A DNA stretch of 64,000 nucleotides, taken from NCBI RefSeq assembly GCF_001017435.1, contig NZ_CP011371.1:5022001-5086000 (forward strand), in the 5' to 3' direction. The position numbers and the translations under genes were made by a program. The DNA comes from Caldimonas brevitalea. Lineage in GTDB: Bacteria > Pseudomonadota > Gammaproteobacteria > Burkholderiales > Burkholderiaceae_C. A model generated the notes under the pieces. That model did no database searches, was not told the origin of the DNA, and saw only the letters and a program-made list of their open reading frames with translations. Shown one piece after another: positions 19,167 through 26,836 of the stretch (its first letter is position 1; each line of letters opens with the position of its first letter).

Positions 19167-20011
19167 ACACCACCGCCCCCCGTTTGTCGCCGCGCCCGAT
19201 GGGTGCGTTCCTGCCCGTCGACGCCGAGGGCTACCTGGTCAACGACTGCCGCGCCGACCATGTGCCGCCGGCGTTGGCGGCGCTCGTGATCGAGCACTAC
19301 CGGCAAAGCTTCGGTGCGCACCTGCGTTCGGTCTATGTGCGCGGCTCGGTGGCCCGCGGCACCGCGGTGGACGGCGTGTCCGACCTCGACACCTTTGCGG
19401 TGGTCGACGACGCCGCGTCGCCGTCCTGCCCGCTGCTGCCGCCCGAGTTGCTCGAGCGGCTGCACGCGGCGGCGCCCGGGCTGGCCGACTTCGAGTTCCA
19501 CGCCTGCCGCCGCAGCGCGGTCACCGGCAGCTACTACAGCACCTGGGCCTTTCTGGTGAAGACGCAATCGGCCTGTTTGCACGGCGAAGACCTCGGGCCC
19601 GCGCTCGCCCCCTACCGCGTCGGCCCCGAATTGATGGCCGAAGCCCTTTACCTGCGACAACGGCTCGCGCTCTATGCGCAGCGCCTGGCGGCGGAGCAAC
19701 AGGCACCGCCGCCACAGCAGATCGCCACCTGTCAGTGGTTCATGAAAGCCCTGGTGCGCGCCGCGTTCGACCTCACGCTCGACCGCGCCCGGCGCTACAC
19801 ACGCGACCTCTATCCCTGCTATGCGACCTTCGCGGAGCTGTATCCCGAGCGCGGGCCCGACTGCTGGCGGGCGCTTGAATGGGCCATCTCGCCCACGCCG
19901 GACACCGAACCGCAGCGCCAGCTGGCCGAGGACTTCGGCCACTGGATCTGCGACGAGGCAGACGTGGTCGCGCGCCGCAACGGCATCGATCCGAGCCGCT
20001 ATGTGCTGTGA
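19163..20011 (+). CDS. Nucleotidyltransferase-fold protein
   Basis: This 282-residue protein has the signature of the DNA polymerase beta-type nucleotidyltransferase fold: VYVRGSVARGTAVDGVSDLDTF, where Gly61-Ser62 and the metal-binding pair Asp74/Asp76 are in place. Aminoglycoside adenylyltransferases and related enzymes share this arrangement, and the C-terminal half is helical, as in those enzymes (about 150-282). The likely chemistry is transfer of a nucleoside monophosphate from an NTP to a small molecule. Inside a biosynthetic operon it could be a self-protection enzyme that adenylylates the product, or a tailoring step. The start overlaps the previous stop by 4 nt. The substrate cannot be read from the sequence. 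Confidence 0.7.
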   Translation: MNTTAPRLSPRPMGAFLPVDAEGYLVNDCRADHVPPALAALVIEHYRQSFGAHLRSVYVRGSVARGTAVDGVSDLDTFAVVDDAASPSCPLLPPELLERLHAAAPGLADFEFHACRRSAVTGSYYSTWAFLVKTQSACLHGEDLGPALAPYRVGPELMAEALYLRQRLALYAQRLAAEQQAPPPQQIATCQWFMKALVRAAFDLTLDRARRYTRDLYPCYATFAELYPERGPDCWRALEWAISPTPDTEPQRQLAEDFGHWICDEADVVARRNGIDPSRYVL

Positions 20012-20044
20012 GCCGGCCGCGCCGCCTTTGAGGAACGGAACGTC

Positions 20045-21271
20045 ATGAAAGAACTGTTGCGCACCGGCAGCTTCACCAAGCTGTGGCTCGCGATCTTCGT
20101 CAGCACCGTCGGCAATTTCTTGCTGATGCTGTCGCTGTCGGTGTACATGTACCGCGAGACCGGGTTGAACTTCGCCGCCGCCTCGGTCTTCGGCACGCAG
20201 TGGATGGCGGCCTTGTTCTCGGCGCCCTTGGGCGGCTGGTTGACCGACCGCTTCCGCTCGGCGCGCCTGGCAGGTGTCTGCGAGGGCGCCGGCGGCGCGG
20301 TGTCGCTGCTGATCGGCGTGCTGATCGGCTGGACGCCGGTCGTGTTTGCATTGCTGTTCGTGCGGGGGCTGGCCGAAAGCGTGGGCAAGTCGGCGCGTGT
20401 CGTGGCCATGAAGGAGCACATCCCGGAGCCCTTGCTCGAGCGGGCCGCCTCACTGATCGGCACCGCCACCTTCCTCGGCATCTCGCTCGGCTCGCTGGCC
20501 GGCGCGGTGTTGATCGACCACCTGAGCCTGACCCAGGTGGCGCTGCTCGACGTGCTGAGCTTCGCGTTGGCCGCGGCCCTCTATCTCAGCTTGGGCCGCA
20601 CGGCGGCCTGGCAACCCCGGCCGGATGCCCCGCGCTTCCACCAGGTGCTGAGCGCTGCCGTTGCGAGCCTGCGCCGGCATCCGGACCTGATGCGCAACTT
20701 CGGTTATGTGATCCTGACCACGGCGTTCTTCCAGGGGTTTCACAACATCGCCCGCGCGCTGCTGCCGATCACCCATCTGCAGATGGGCGAACGGGGCGTG
20801 ATGCTGCTGCAGGCGCTGGCCAGTCTGTCGTTCTTTCTGGGGGCGGTGTTCGTCGCCCTCGTGATGCAGCGCCGCCAAGCGGCGGGCCATGCCGAACCCT
20901 GGTGGTTGTGCACCGGCACCGCGTTGCTGATGCTGTCGTCGGTGTTCATCAGCACGCCGTTCTGGAGCCTGCTCGCCTACGCGGTCTACCTGTTCTTGTT
21001 CGAAACCAGCTTCGTTTTCTGCCAGAAGAACATGATCACGCTCACGCCCAAGGAAGACCTCGGCCTGGTCTCGTCATTGGCGCTGTCGCTCGCGACCTTC
21101 GGCATGGTGCTGGTCATCTACCTGGGCGGCTGGCTGTCCGACCAGATCGGGCTGACCCCGACCGCCGTCACGCTGTTCGTCTTGCTGATGCTCGGGGTGC
21201 TGGGCATCGAACTCAAATCTTTGCAACTGCGCCGCTATGTCGTCGCAGCGGTCCGTAACGGGGAGGAATGA
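20045..21271 (+). CDS. Major facilitator superfamily exporter
   Basis: This 408-residue inner-membrane protein has about twelve hydrophobic segments in two halves joined by a basic central loop (near 180-205), the usual MFS layout and length. The segment order and the charged loop GGWLTDRFRSARLAG between helices 2 and 3 match the drug/siderophore exporter branch (DHA3/EntS-like). It probably pumps the cluster product across the inner membrane. GAGGAA lies about 10 nt before the ATG. The stop overlaps an ATG of the next gene, so the two are coupled. Nothing in the sequence fixes the substrate. Confidence 0.88.
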   Translation: MKELLRTGSFTKLWLAIFVSTVGNFLLMLSLSVYMYRETGLNFAAASVFGTQWMAALFSAPLGGWLTDRFRSARLAGVCEGAGGAVSLLIGVLIGWTPVVFALLFVRGLAESVGKSARVVAMKEHIPEPLLERAASLIGTATFLGISLGSLAGAVLIDHLSLTQVALLDVLSFALAAALYLSLGRTAAWQPRPDAPRFHQVLSAAVASLRRHPDLMRNFGYVILTTAFFQGFHNIARALLPITHLQMGERGVMLLQALASLSFFLGAVFVALVMQRRQAAGHAEPWWLCTGTALLMLSSVFISTPFWSLLAYAVYLFLFETSFVFCQKNMITLTPKEDLGLVSSLALSLATFGMVLVIYLGGWLSDQIGLTPTAVTLFVLLMLGVLGIELKSLQLRRYVVAAVRNGEE

Positions 21272-21273
21272 CC

Positions 21274-21825
21274 ATGGACAGACGATTGCGCCTCGATCTC
21301 ACCGACAAGCTCACCTTTTGGTTCAAGCCGACGGTCGGCGACGTCGCGGCCGACTTCGTGCAGACGCTGGCCGACGGCCACATCGCCGGGACGCAGCCGC
21401 CCTACATGCTGGGCGACACCGCCTGCGTCGCGTTCACCGAGATACCGTTGTCGGTCTCGGCGAAGCTGCTACAAGGCGGCCGCGACTTCGGCATCAACTA
21501 CGCGCCGGTGGGGTTCTTGTGCGACCGGCGCTGGCTGTTCGAGCAGGGCGCCCGCCCGGTGATCTATCAGAGCGAGGCGGAAGCGGAGCTGCTGCCCCCG
21601 TCGCAGCGCTACCGCCACGTGACGCTCGACTTCGAGCGCGGCATCGACTTCACCTGGAAGCGCGAGTGGCGCCTGCCGCAGCCCCATCTGAAGCTCGTGC
21701 CGCAACACTGCCACCCGGTGCTGCCGAGCGCTGCCTGGCTGGAGCGCGCCCGCACGCTGGCTGGCGCATCGGCAGCGGCCCAGGCGCTGTTGGCGCACGC
21801 CGTCGTGCTCGACACCTTTGTCTGA
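21274..21825 (+). CDS. Unassigned protein, possible ADP-ribosyltransferase-like fold
   Basis: I do not recognise this 183-residue protein with confidence. Its motif order is KLTFWFKPT near the start, a central VAFTEIPLS, then FGINYAPVGFLCDR, GARPVIYQS and a late WKREWRLP. A spaced series of that kind (entry strand, FTExPLS, an aromatic, and an EWR near the end) recalls small ADP-ribosyltransferase-like or AbiGi-like proteins, but I cannot align the active residues firmly. It has no signal peptide or membrane segment. The ATG at 21274 is preferred over the overlapping ATG at 21268 because GGGAGGA (21261-21267) then sits about 6 nt upstream. The location between an exporter and a ligase makes a tailoring or immunity role possible. 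Confidence 0.55.
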   Translation: MDRRLRLDLTDKLTFWFKPTVGDVAADFVQTLADGHIAGTQPPYMLGDTACVAFTEIPLSVSAKLLQGGRDFGINYAPVGFLCDRRWLFEQGARPVIYQSEAEAELLPPSQRYRHVTLDFERGIDFTWKREWRLPQPHLKLVPQHCHPVLPSAAWLERARTLAGASAAAQALLAHAVVLDTFV

Positions 21826-21844
21826 CCCGCTGATCGCACCGCCC

Positions 21845-23554
21845 ATGCCATCCGACACCGCCCCCTCCGGCACCGCCGACCGTCCCGCCCTGGTACACGG
21901 CGGCCCGCTCGACCATCCGATTGCCCGTCACGTCACCCTGGCCGACGCGCTGTCGCACGCTGCCGCCCACAGCGGCGAACGCGGCTTCGTGTTCGTCGAC
22001 GCCCAGGGACACGAAACACGCTGGACGTACCGCGAGCTTCACGAGGCAGCGCGTCGGGCGGCCGCCCTGCTGCAGGCCCAAGGCCATGCAAGCGGCAGCC
22101 GCATCGTGTTGCGGCTGGGCGACCCGCGCGGCTTTGCGCTCGCGCTGTGGACCTGCATCCTCGGCGGCTATGCCGCTGTGCCCACCGCCGACACGGGCCC
22201 ACTGCCCAGCGAACCCGAGGCGGTGCAAGCCCTCGGCGCCTCGCTGCAGGCGCTCGACCCGGCGGTGTTGATCGTGCCGGCAGCGCAAGCGGCACAAGCC
22301 GTGGCGCTGAAGGACCGGCACGGCTGGTCACGCCTGGCCGTGCTGACGCCCGAGCAGCTGCTCGAGGCACCGCCTGCCCCGCCAGACGCCGCGCCCCAAG
22401 GGGCACCAGGCGACACAGTGGCCCTGATCTTCCCGACCTCGGGCTCGACCGGCACGCCCAAGCCGGTGACGCAGACCGGCACCGCGATCTTGTCGATGTG
22501 CGCCGGCAGTGCACAGATGAACGGCTTCGATGCCGAGGACGTGTTCCTCAACTGGATGCCGCTCGAGCATGTCGGTGCGGTCGTGTTCCTCCACCTGCTG
22601 CCGGTGTGCGTGCAGGCCGAGCAGGTGCATGTGGAACATCGGCGGGTGCGCGAGCGCATGCTCGGCTGGCTCGATCTGCTCACCCGCCACAAGGCCAGCG
22701 TGACCTGGGTGCCCAGCCATGTGTTCAACATCGTCGCCAAGGCGGTCGAGCAAGGCGAGACCGGCGCCTGGGACTTGCGGGCTTTGCGCTTCCTCGTCAA
22801 TGCCGGCGAAAGCATCAGCAGCGACTTTGCGCACAAGTTCGCGTTGCAGCTGCAGCGCTACGGGCTGCGCGCCGACGCCATCCGCCCCGCCTTCGGCATG
22901 TCGGAAACCTGCTCGGGCATCACCTGGGCCAGCGCGCTGCAGGTGCACGACGAACGGTATGTCGATCTGGGCGCGCCCATCCCCGGCGCCGCCCTGCGCA
23001 TCGTGGGGGCCGACGGCCAGCTGCTGTGCGAACGGCAGGTCGGGCAGTTGCAGGTACAGGGGCCGTCGGTGACGCGAGGCTATTACCGGGCCGCCCGCGA
23101 CGAAAAATTTTTAAGCGACGGCTGGTTCGACACCGGCGACCGGGGCTTTCTGCACCAGGGCCGGCTCCACCTGACCGACCGCGAGGGCGACGCGATCGAG
23201 ATCGACGGCACGCAGCTGCACGGCTACGAACTCGAGGCGGCGATCGAAGCGCTGCCGGGCGTGCTGGCCGGCCATGTCGCGGTGTGCAGCGTGCTGCACG
23301 CCGGCCGTGCCACGCTGGCCGCCTTCTACTGCGGCGATCCGACACGGGCCGAGACGGCGGCACTGCAGGCACATGTCGAAGCCGTGTTGGCCGGGCTGGC
23401 GCCGCAGGTGCCGCGGATCGTGGTGGCCCTGGCACCGCATGAACTGCCGCGCACCTCCATCGGCAAGATACAGCGCAAGGTGCTTCGGCGCCGGCTGGAA
23501 CGGGCACCCCAAGCGGCCGGCACCGCCGTGCGCAGCACGGAGGTTTCCGGATGA
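21845..23554 (+). CDS. Stand-alone AMP-dependent acyl ligase
   Basis: This 569-residue member of the acyl-adenylating superfamily activates a carboxylic acid with ATP. The P-loop-like core A3 reads FPTSGSTGTPKPVTQTG, followed by NWMPLEHVG, NAGESIS, FGMSETCSG, a DTGDRG hinge strand and a C-terminal GKIQRK carrying the catalytic Lys. There is no attached carrier domain. The long insert around VNWMPLEHVGAVVFLHLLP-type sequence is like the acyl-ligase domains found in PKS loading modules, so it may prime a carrier with an unusual acid, or load the PKS, which has no starter domain of its own. The start is uncertain: TTG at 21818 overlaps the previous gene, and ATG at 21845 was chosen. The stop overlaps the thioesterase start (ATGA). 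Confidence 0.8.
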   Translation: MPSDTAPSGTADRPALVHGGPLDHPIARHVTLADALSHAAAHSGERGFVFVDAQGHETRWTYRELHEAARRAAALLQAQGHASGSRIVLRLGDPRGFALALWTCILGGYAAVPTADTGPLPSEPEAVQALGASLQALDPAVLIVPAAQAAQAVALKDRHGWSRLAVLTPEQLLEAPPAPPDAAPQGAPGDTVALIFPTSGSTGTPKPVTQTGTAILSMCAGSAQMNGFDAEDVFLNWMPLEHVGAVVFLHLLPVCVQAEQVHVEHRRVRERMLGWLDLLTRHKASVTWVPSHVFNIVAKAVEQGETGAWDLRALRFLVNAGESISSDFAHKFALQLQRYGLRADAIRPAFGMSETCSGITWASALQVHDERYVDLGAPIPGAALRIVGADGQLLCERQVGQLQVQGPSVTRGYYRAARDEKFLSDGWFDTGDRGFLHQGRLHLTDREGDAIEIDGTQLHGYELEAAIEALPGVLAGHVAVCSVLHAGRATLAAFYCGDPTRAETAALQAHVEAVLAGLAPQVPRIVVALAPHELPRTSIGKIQRKVLRRRLERAPQAAGTAVRSTEVSG

Positions 23555-24357
23555 CACGGCTGGCAGGTGGACTGGGCGGGAGTGTCGTCCCGGGCGCGCA
23601 CCACCTCAATTGGCACCGGCAGGGCGAGCAGCGCGTGCTCGGCTTTGGCTACGCAGGTGGGCACGGCGCGGTCTTCGGTGGGTTGGCGGCGCAGCTGCCG
23701 CCGGCCTTCGGCCTGGCCGAGTTCGTGATGCCCGGCCGCCAGCGACGGGCCCGCGAAGCGCCCGCGACGACGCTCGAGCGCGCTTGCGAAGAGGCGATGG
23801 CCGAGTTGCGCGGCTGGTCACAACCGCCGCTGCTGCTGGGCTACAGCATGGGGGCCTTGCTCGCCTATGAGACCGCCCGTCGGCTCCAGGCCGAGGGCCG
23901 ACCGCCCCACGCGTTGTTGGTGTGTGCGCTCAATGCACCCCACCGGCTGTTGCCGCCCGAAGGTGTCCACCGCTACCCGCTGCCTCGGCTGCAGCAACAC
24001 CTGGCGCGTCTGGGCGGCACGCCGGCCGAGGTGCTGAACGACCTCGACGTGCTGGCCTGCTTCGCGCCGGCCGTGCAGAGCGACTATGCGCTGGTGGAGA
24101 CCTATCGTTTTGTGCCCTCGCCGCCGCTCGGCTGTCCCATCGTCGTCCTGGCCGGCCGTCAGGACGACCGCACCACCGGCCCGGGCGTCGCGGCCTGGCA
24201 GGAGCTGACCACCGCCGCCTTCCGCGAACAATGGGTCGACGCGGGCCATTTCTTCCTGCACGCCCAGCCGCAACTGCTCGCGCAAGGGCTGGCGGAGGCG
24301 GCCCGCCTGGCCGAGGGCGCCGCCCCGACCCTGGATGCAAAGGACCTTCATGCCTGA
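23551..24357 (+). CDS. Type II thioesterase
   Basis: This 268-residue alpha/beta hydrolase is the editing thioesterase that removes stalled or wrong acyl groups from carrier domains of NRPS and PKS lines. The catalytic set is visible: Ser99 in GYSMGA, an acidic residue in the GRQDD loop (about 208-213), and a His in DAGHFFLH near residue 230. Length and order fit the RifR/GrsT family. It lies in the cytoplasm and starts inside the ligase stop codon (ATGA). As the only thioesterase in the cluster, it might also take part in final product release, although type II enzymes usually proofread. Confidence 0.92.
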   Translation: MTRLAGGLGGSVVPGAHHLNWHRQGEQRVLGFGYAGGHGAVFGGLAAQLPPAFGLAEFVMPGRQRRAREAPATTLERACEEAMAELRGWSQPPLLLGYSMGALLAYETARRLQAEGRPPHALLVCALNAPHRLLPPEGVHRYPLPRLQQHLARLGGTPAEVLNDLDVLACFAPAVQSDYALVETYRFVPSPPLGCPIVVLAGRQDDRTTGPGVAAWQELTTAAFREQWVDAGHFFLHAQPQLLAQGLAEAARLAEGAAPTLDAKDLHA

Positions 24358-25021
24358 TCTCGGCCTGCTCGCGACCTTCGCGATGACCAATTTCCTGCTC
24401 AACATCTCGCCCGGCCCGGCCGTCCTGCAGGTGCTGGGGCATGCCATCGCCAACGGCGCGCTGCGGGCGCAGGCCTCGGTGCTGGGCATCTTGGCCGGCA
24501 ACCTCGTGTACTGCACGCTGTCCGCACTCGGCCTGGGCGCGATCCTGATCGCGTCGCCGACCCTGTTCGGCGTGCTGCGCTACCTGGGCGTGGCCTATTT
24601 GCTGTACATCGGCGTGCGGCGCATGTTGGCCCGCTCGCAGCCCCTGGCCGTGAAGGCGGCCGGCGCCGGCTTCGGCCCGCTGACCTTGTTCCGCGACAGC
24701 CTGCTGCTGCAGCTGTCGAACCCGAAGTCGCTGCTGTTCTTCGGCGCCATGCTGCCGACCTTCGTCGACCCTGCCCGGCCTGCCGGCCCGCAGATCTTCA
24801 CGCTCGGGGTGCTGGCCATCCTGCTCGAACTGCCGGTGCTGGCCGCCTATGCCCTGCTGGGCGCGCGCATCGCCACCTCGGTCGAAAACCCGCGCTACCA
24901 CCGCTGGCTGGACCTGGCCTGCGGCGGCATGCTGGTGGTCGCCGCGCTGTTTGTCGCCACCACCCCCGTTCATCCGCCCTCGGCCCCGGTCGCGACTGCA
25001 GCGGGCGGCACGCCCTCGTGA
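24350..25021 (+). CDS. LysE/RhtB-family exporter
   Basis: This 223-residue inner-membrane protein has about six hydrophobic helices and the family signature NISPGPAVLQVLGHAIANG near the N-terminus, then NPKSLLFFGAMLPTFVD in the middle. LysE/RhtB proteins export amino acids and small derivatives by proton antiport. In this operon it may carry amino-acid-like intermediates or the product itself. The ATG at 24350 is chosen because AAAGGA lies 6 nt upstream; an ATG at 24335 is in frame but less well placed. It overlaps the end of the thioesterase gene by 8 nt, and its own stop overlaps the GTG of the porin gene. Confidence 0.9.
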   Translation: MPDLGLLATFAMTNFLLNISPGPAVLQVLGHAIANGALRAQASVLGILAGNLVYCTLSALGLGAILIASPTLFGVLRYLGVAYLLYIGVRRMLARSQPLAVKAAGAGFGPLTLFRDSLLLQLSNPKSLLFFGAMLPTFVDPARPAGPQIFTLGVLAILLELPVLAAYALLGARIATSVENPRYHRWLDLACGGMLVVAALFVATTPVHPPSAPVATAAGGTPS

Positions 25022-26166
25022 CCGGGGCCCGCTGGGCCCCGGTGGCTGCGCAACAGACGGCCGTGCGGGCCAGCTCATCCTTCAACACCCTGCCCCTGCT
25101 GCTGCTGGCGGCGCTGGCCACGGCCACGCCGGCGGTGGCCGAGTCGACGCTGCAAGTGGCGGGTGAACTGAACCTGTCGCTTGCGCACTACAGGGGCCAC
25201 CAGGAAGCGGGGGGGTTGCACACCCAGACGCGGCTCGACAGTTACGGTTCACGCCTGACGCTGCGGGGCACCGAAGCGCTCGGCGGCAGCCTGAAGGCCT
25301 CGTTCACCTTGGCCAGCAGCCTGGGCCCCGACGACGGCCGCGGCCGGTTTTGCAGCCGTGATTGCTGGGTGGCGTTGAGCGGCGATTTCGGCATGCTGAA
25401 ACTCGGACGTCTGCTGCCGATCTACGACGACGTGTCGGTGCCCTGGTATTTCATCGAAACCCCCGGCACCCACAATCCGCTGGCCCTTTGGGCCAATTGC
25501 GGCGGTGGCGCCGGACTCGAAAGCGGCTGCCTCGACAACTATTTGCCCGGCTCGCTGCGTTACGACACGCCGCGCGTTTCCGGATGGTCCGCAAGTGCGT
25601 CGGCCTCTCGAGTCGAAGACGTGCCGGAGCCGGGCCGCGCGGCCAAGGTCTATACCCTGGGCGGAGATTATCGGGACGCCGGTTGGTATATGGGCTACGC
25701 GGCCCAGATTCAGGACGACGCACGCGGCGCCGGGCTGCGCGATACCGGTTTCACGGTGTCGCTGTTGTACAAGGGGCCGCTGACGTTGGGCCTCGGCTAT
25801 GAACACTTGCGCTACAAAATGGCCGGCGGCGAGACCCTGCGGCGCGATTATCTCGGCCTGCTGCTGGCCCGCTACACCGGCCCGCATGCCACCTGGTTCA
25901 ACCTCGGTCGCGCCGGCAGCGGGCACGGCGATGCGGCGCGCGGCGCCACGGTGAATGCGGTGAGCCAGCTGCCGCGATCCGGCGCTTGGATGTGGAGCGT
26001 GGGGCAGCACTACAAGATCAGCCCGACGGTCAAGCTGTACGGGTTCTATACCGAGATCCGCAATGAACCCCACGGCGCGTACGCGCTCGACGCCGCCAGT
26101 GCCAAATGGCTGGGCCGGGGGCGGCGTCTGTCGACCTGGGCGCTGGGCTATATAGTGCGTTTCTGA
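25018..26166 (+). CDS. Outer-membrane porin (Gram-negative general type)
   Basis: This 382-residue protein reads as a trimeric general porin of the type common in Burkholderiales. A hydrophobic signal segment ends near AVAES (about 39-42), followed by STLQVAGELNLSLAHY, alternating amphipathic strands, a constriction-loop region FIETPGTHNPLALW, and a C-terminal strand finishing in Phe (GYIVRF), the BAM recognition signal. Four cysteines, in FCSRDC and in NCGGGAGLESGC, are unusual for this family and could form disulfides. It starts with GTG overlapping the LysE stop (GTGA), which ties an outer-membrane channel to the biosynthetic operon. A long N-terminal extension before the signal segment suggests that the true start may be slightly downstream. 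Confidence 0.85.
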   Translation: MTGARWAPVAAQQTAVRASSSFNTLPLLLLAALATATPAVAESTLQVAGELNLSLAHYRGHQEAGGLHTQTRLDSYGSRLTLRGTEALGGSLKASFTLASSLGPDDGRGRFCSRDCWVALSGDFGMLKLGRLLPIYDDVSVPWYFIETPGTHNPLALWANCGGGAGLESGCLDNYLPGSLRYDTPRVSGWSASASASRVEDVPEPGRAAKVYTLGGDYRDAGWYMGYAAQIQDDARGAGLRDTGFTVSLLYKGPLTLGLGYEHLRYKMAGGETLRRDYLGLLLARYTGPHATWFNLGRAGSGHGDAARGATVNAVSQLPRSGAWMWSVGQHYKISPTVKLYGFYTEIRNEPHGAYALDAASAKWLGRGRRLSTWALGYIVRF

Positions 26167-26221
26167 TGCTGCGAGCCCGCGACCTCCCGCCCGCAAACAT
26201 GCCTGCCCTCTCTCGTTGCAC

Positions 26222-26692
26222 ATGAAGATCGAACTCGTCGACAGCACCCCCCACCACCCCGACGCGCTTTCCTTGCTCGACGAATTGTCGGCCGAGCTGC
26301 GCGCCATCACCGGCAGCGACGGCACCGCCCGCTTCCGAACCGGCGACCTGGATCATCCGCGTTCGGTGTTTCTCCTGGCCAGGCAAGACGGCCGCGCGGT
26401 CGGGTGTGGTGCGTTGCGCCCCCTGGAAGCGGCTGGCGATCCGCACGTGGCCGAAATCAAACGCATGTATGCGCGTGAACGCGGCCGAGGCATCGGCGCG
26501 GCGGTGCTGGCAGCGCTGGAAGCACGGGCCCACAGCTTTGGATATCGCGAGATTTGGCTCGAAACCCGCAAGGTCAATCTGAAGGCGGTGGGGTTTTATC
26601 AAAGGCTGGGCTACCGGGTTCGCGAGAACTACGGCCCATACGTCGGACGCACCGAAGCGGTGTGTTTTGAAAAAGCCCTGCCAGGCGCTTGA
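26222..26692 (+). CDS. GNAT-family N-acetyltransferase
   Basis: This 156-residue protein carries the GNAT acetyl-CoA-binding core: VGCGALRPLE as the central strand, then IKRMYARERGRGIGAAVLAALEA with the R/Q-x-x-G-x-G/A pyrophosphate loop (RGRGIG, about 89-94), and FYQRLGYRVRENYG near the end. It transfers an acetyl group to an amine of a small molecule or protein; the substrate is not evident. It follows the porin gene by 55 nt on the same strand and could be the last gene of the long operon or an independent gene. ATG at 26222 is used; an upstream TTG at 26216 is a weaker option. Confidence 0.9.
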   Translation: MKIELVDSTPHHPDALSLLDELSAELRAITGSDGTARFRTGDLDHPRSVFLLARQDGRAVGCGALRPLEAAGDPHVAEIKRMYARERGRGIGAAVLAALEARAHSFGYREIWLETRKVNLKAVGFYQRLGYRVRENYGPYVGRTEAVCFEKALPGA

Positions 26693-26700
26693 CCCTAACC

Positions 26701-26716
26701 GGGGCAGCGCTGCCCC
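26701..26716. repeat. Perfect 16-bp palindrome
   Basis: GGGGCAGCGCTGCCCC reads the same on both strands and sits between the GNAT stop (26692) and tRNA-Ser (26747). There is no following T-run, so a standard intrinsic terminator is unlikely. It may act as a rho-assisted stop or as a binding site upstream of the tRNA promoter, whose possible -10 is TACACT at 26729-26734. Confidence 0.6.
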
Positions 26717-26746
26717 GCTCCGCTCCATTACACTAGCGCCTTCCAA

Positions 26747-26836
26747 GGAAGGCTGGCCGAGCGGTTTAAGGCACTGGTCTTGAAAACCAGCGAGGGTGCA
26801 AGCCCTCCGTGGGTTCGAATCCCACGCCTTCCACCA
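26747..26836 (+). tRNA. tRNA-Ser(UGA)
   Basis: The gene folds as a class II tRNA. The acceptor stem is GGAAGGC (26747-26753) with GCCTTCC (26826-26832), the D arm contains GGCCGAGCGG, the anticodon stem CTGGT/ACCAG encloses CTTGAAA with anticodon TGA, a long variable arm reads roughly GAGGGTGCAAGCCCTC, and the T arm contains GTGGGTTCGAATCCCAC. ACCA follows the acceptor stem directly, so CCA is encoded and the discriminator base is A rather than the G usual for serine tRNAs. The long variable arm fixes the serine identity together with the UGA anticodon, which reads UCN codons. Confidence 0.96.

Larger units (their letters stand above)
298..25021 (+). other. Hybrid PKS-NRPS biosynthetic gene cluster
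   Basis: Twelve same-strand genes make up this cluster. The core enzymes are one PKS module, a loading plus one-module NRPS starting with a fatty acyl-AMP ligase, and a two-module NRPS with a TubC docking domain. Accessory genes encode a flavin monooxygenase, an acyl-ACP-reductase-like enzyme, a CMD-fold protein, a nucleotidyltransferase-fold protein, an MFS exporter, an unassigned protein, an AMP ligase, a type II thioesterase and a LysE exporter; a porin and perhaps a GNAT gene follow. ATGA or GTGA overlaps join many genes (5465, 12092, 19163, 23551, 25018), which implies co-transcription and coupling. No phosphopantetheinyl transferase or dedicated regulator lies inside. The product should be an acylated short peptide with up to three residues and possibly one malonyl-derived extension. 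I do not recognise it as a named product. Confidence 0.85.

Noticed and set aside
26747..26836. Integration (att) site at tRNA-Ser for the gene cluster
   Set aside because: No repeat of the tRNA 3' end and no integrase in the window.
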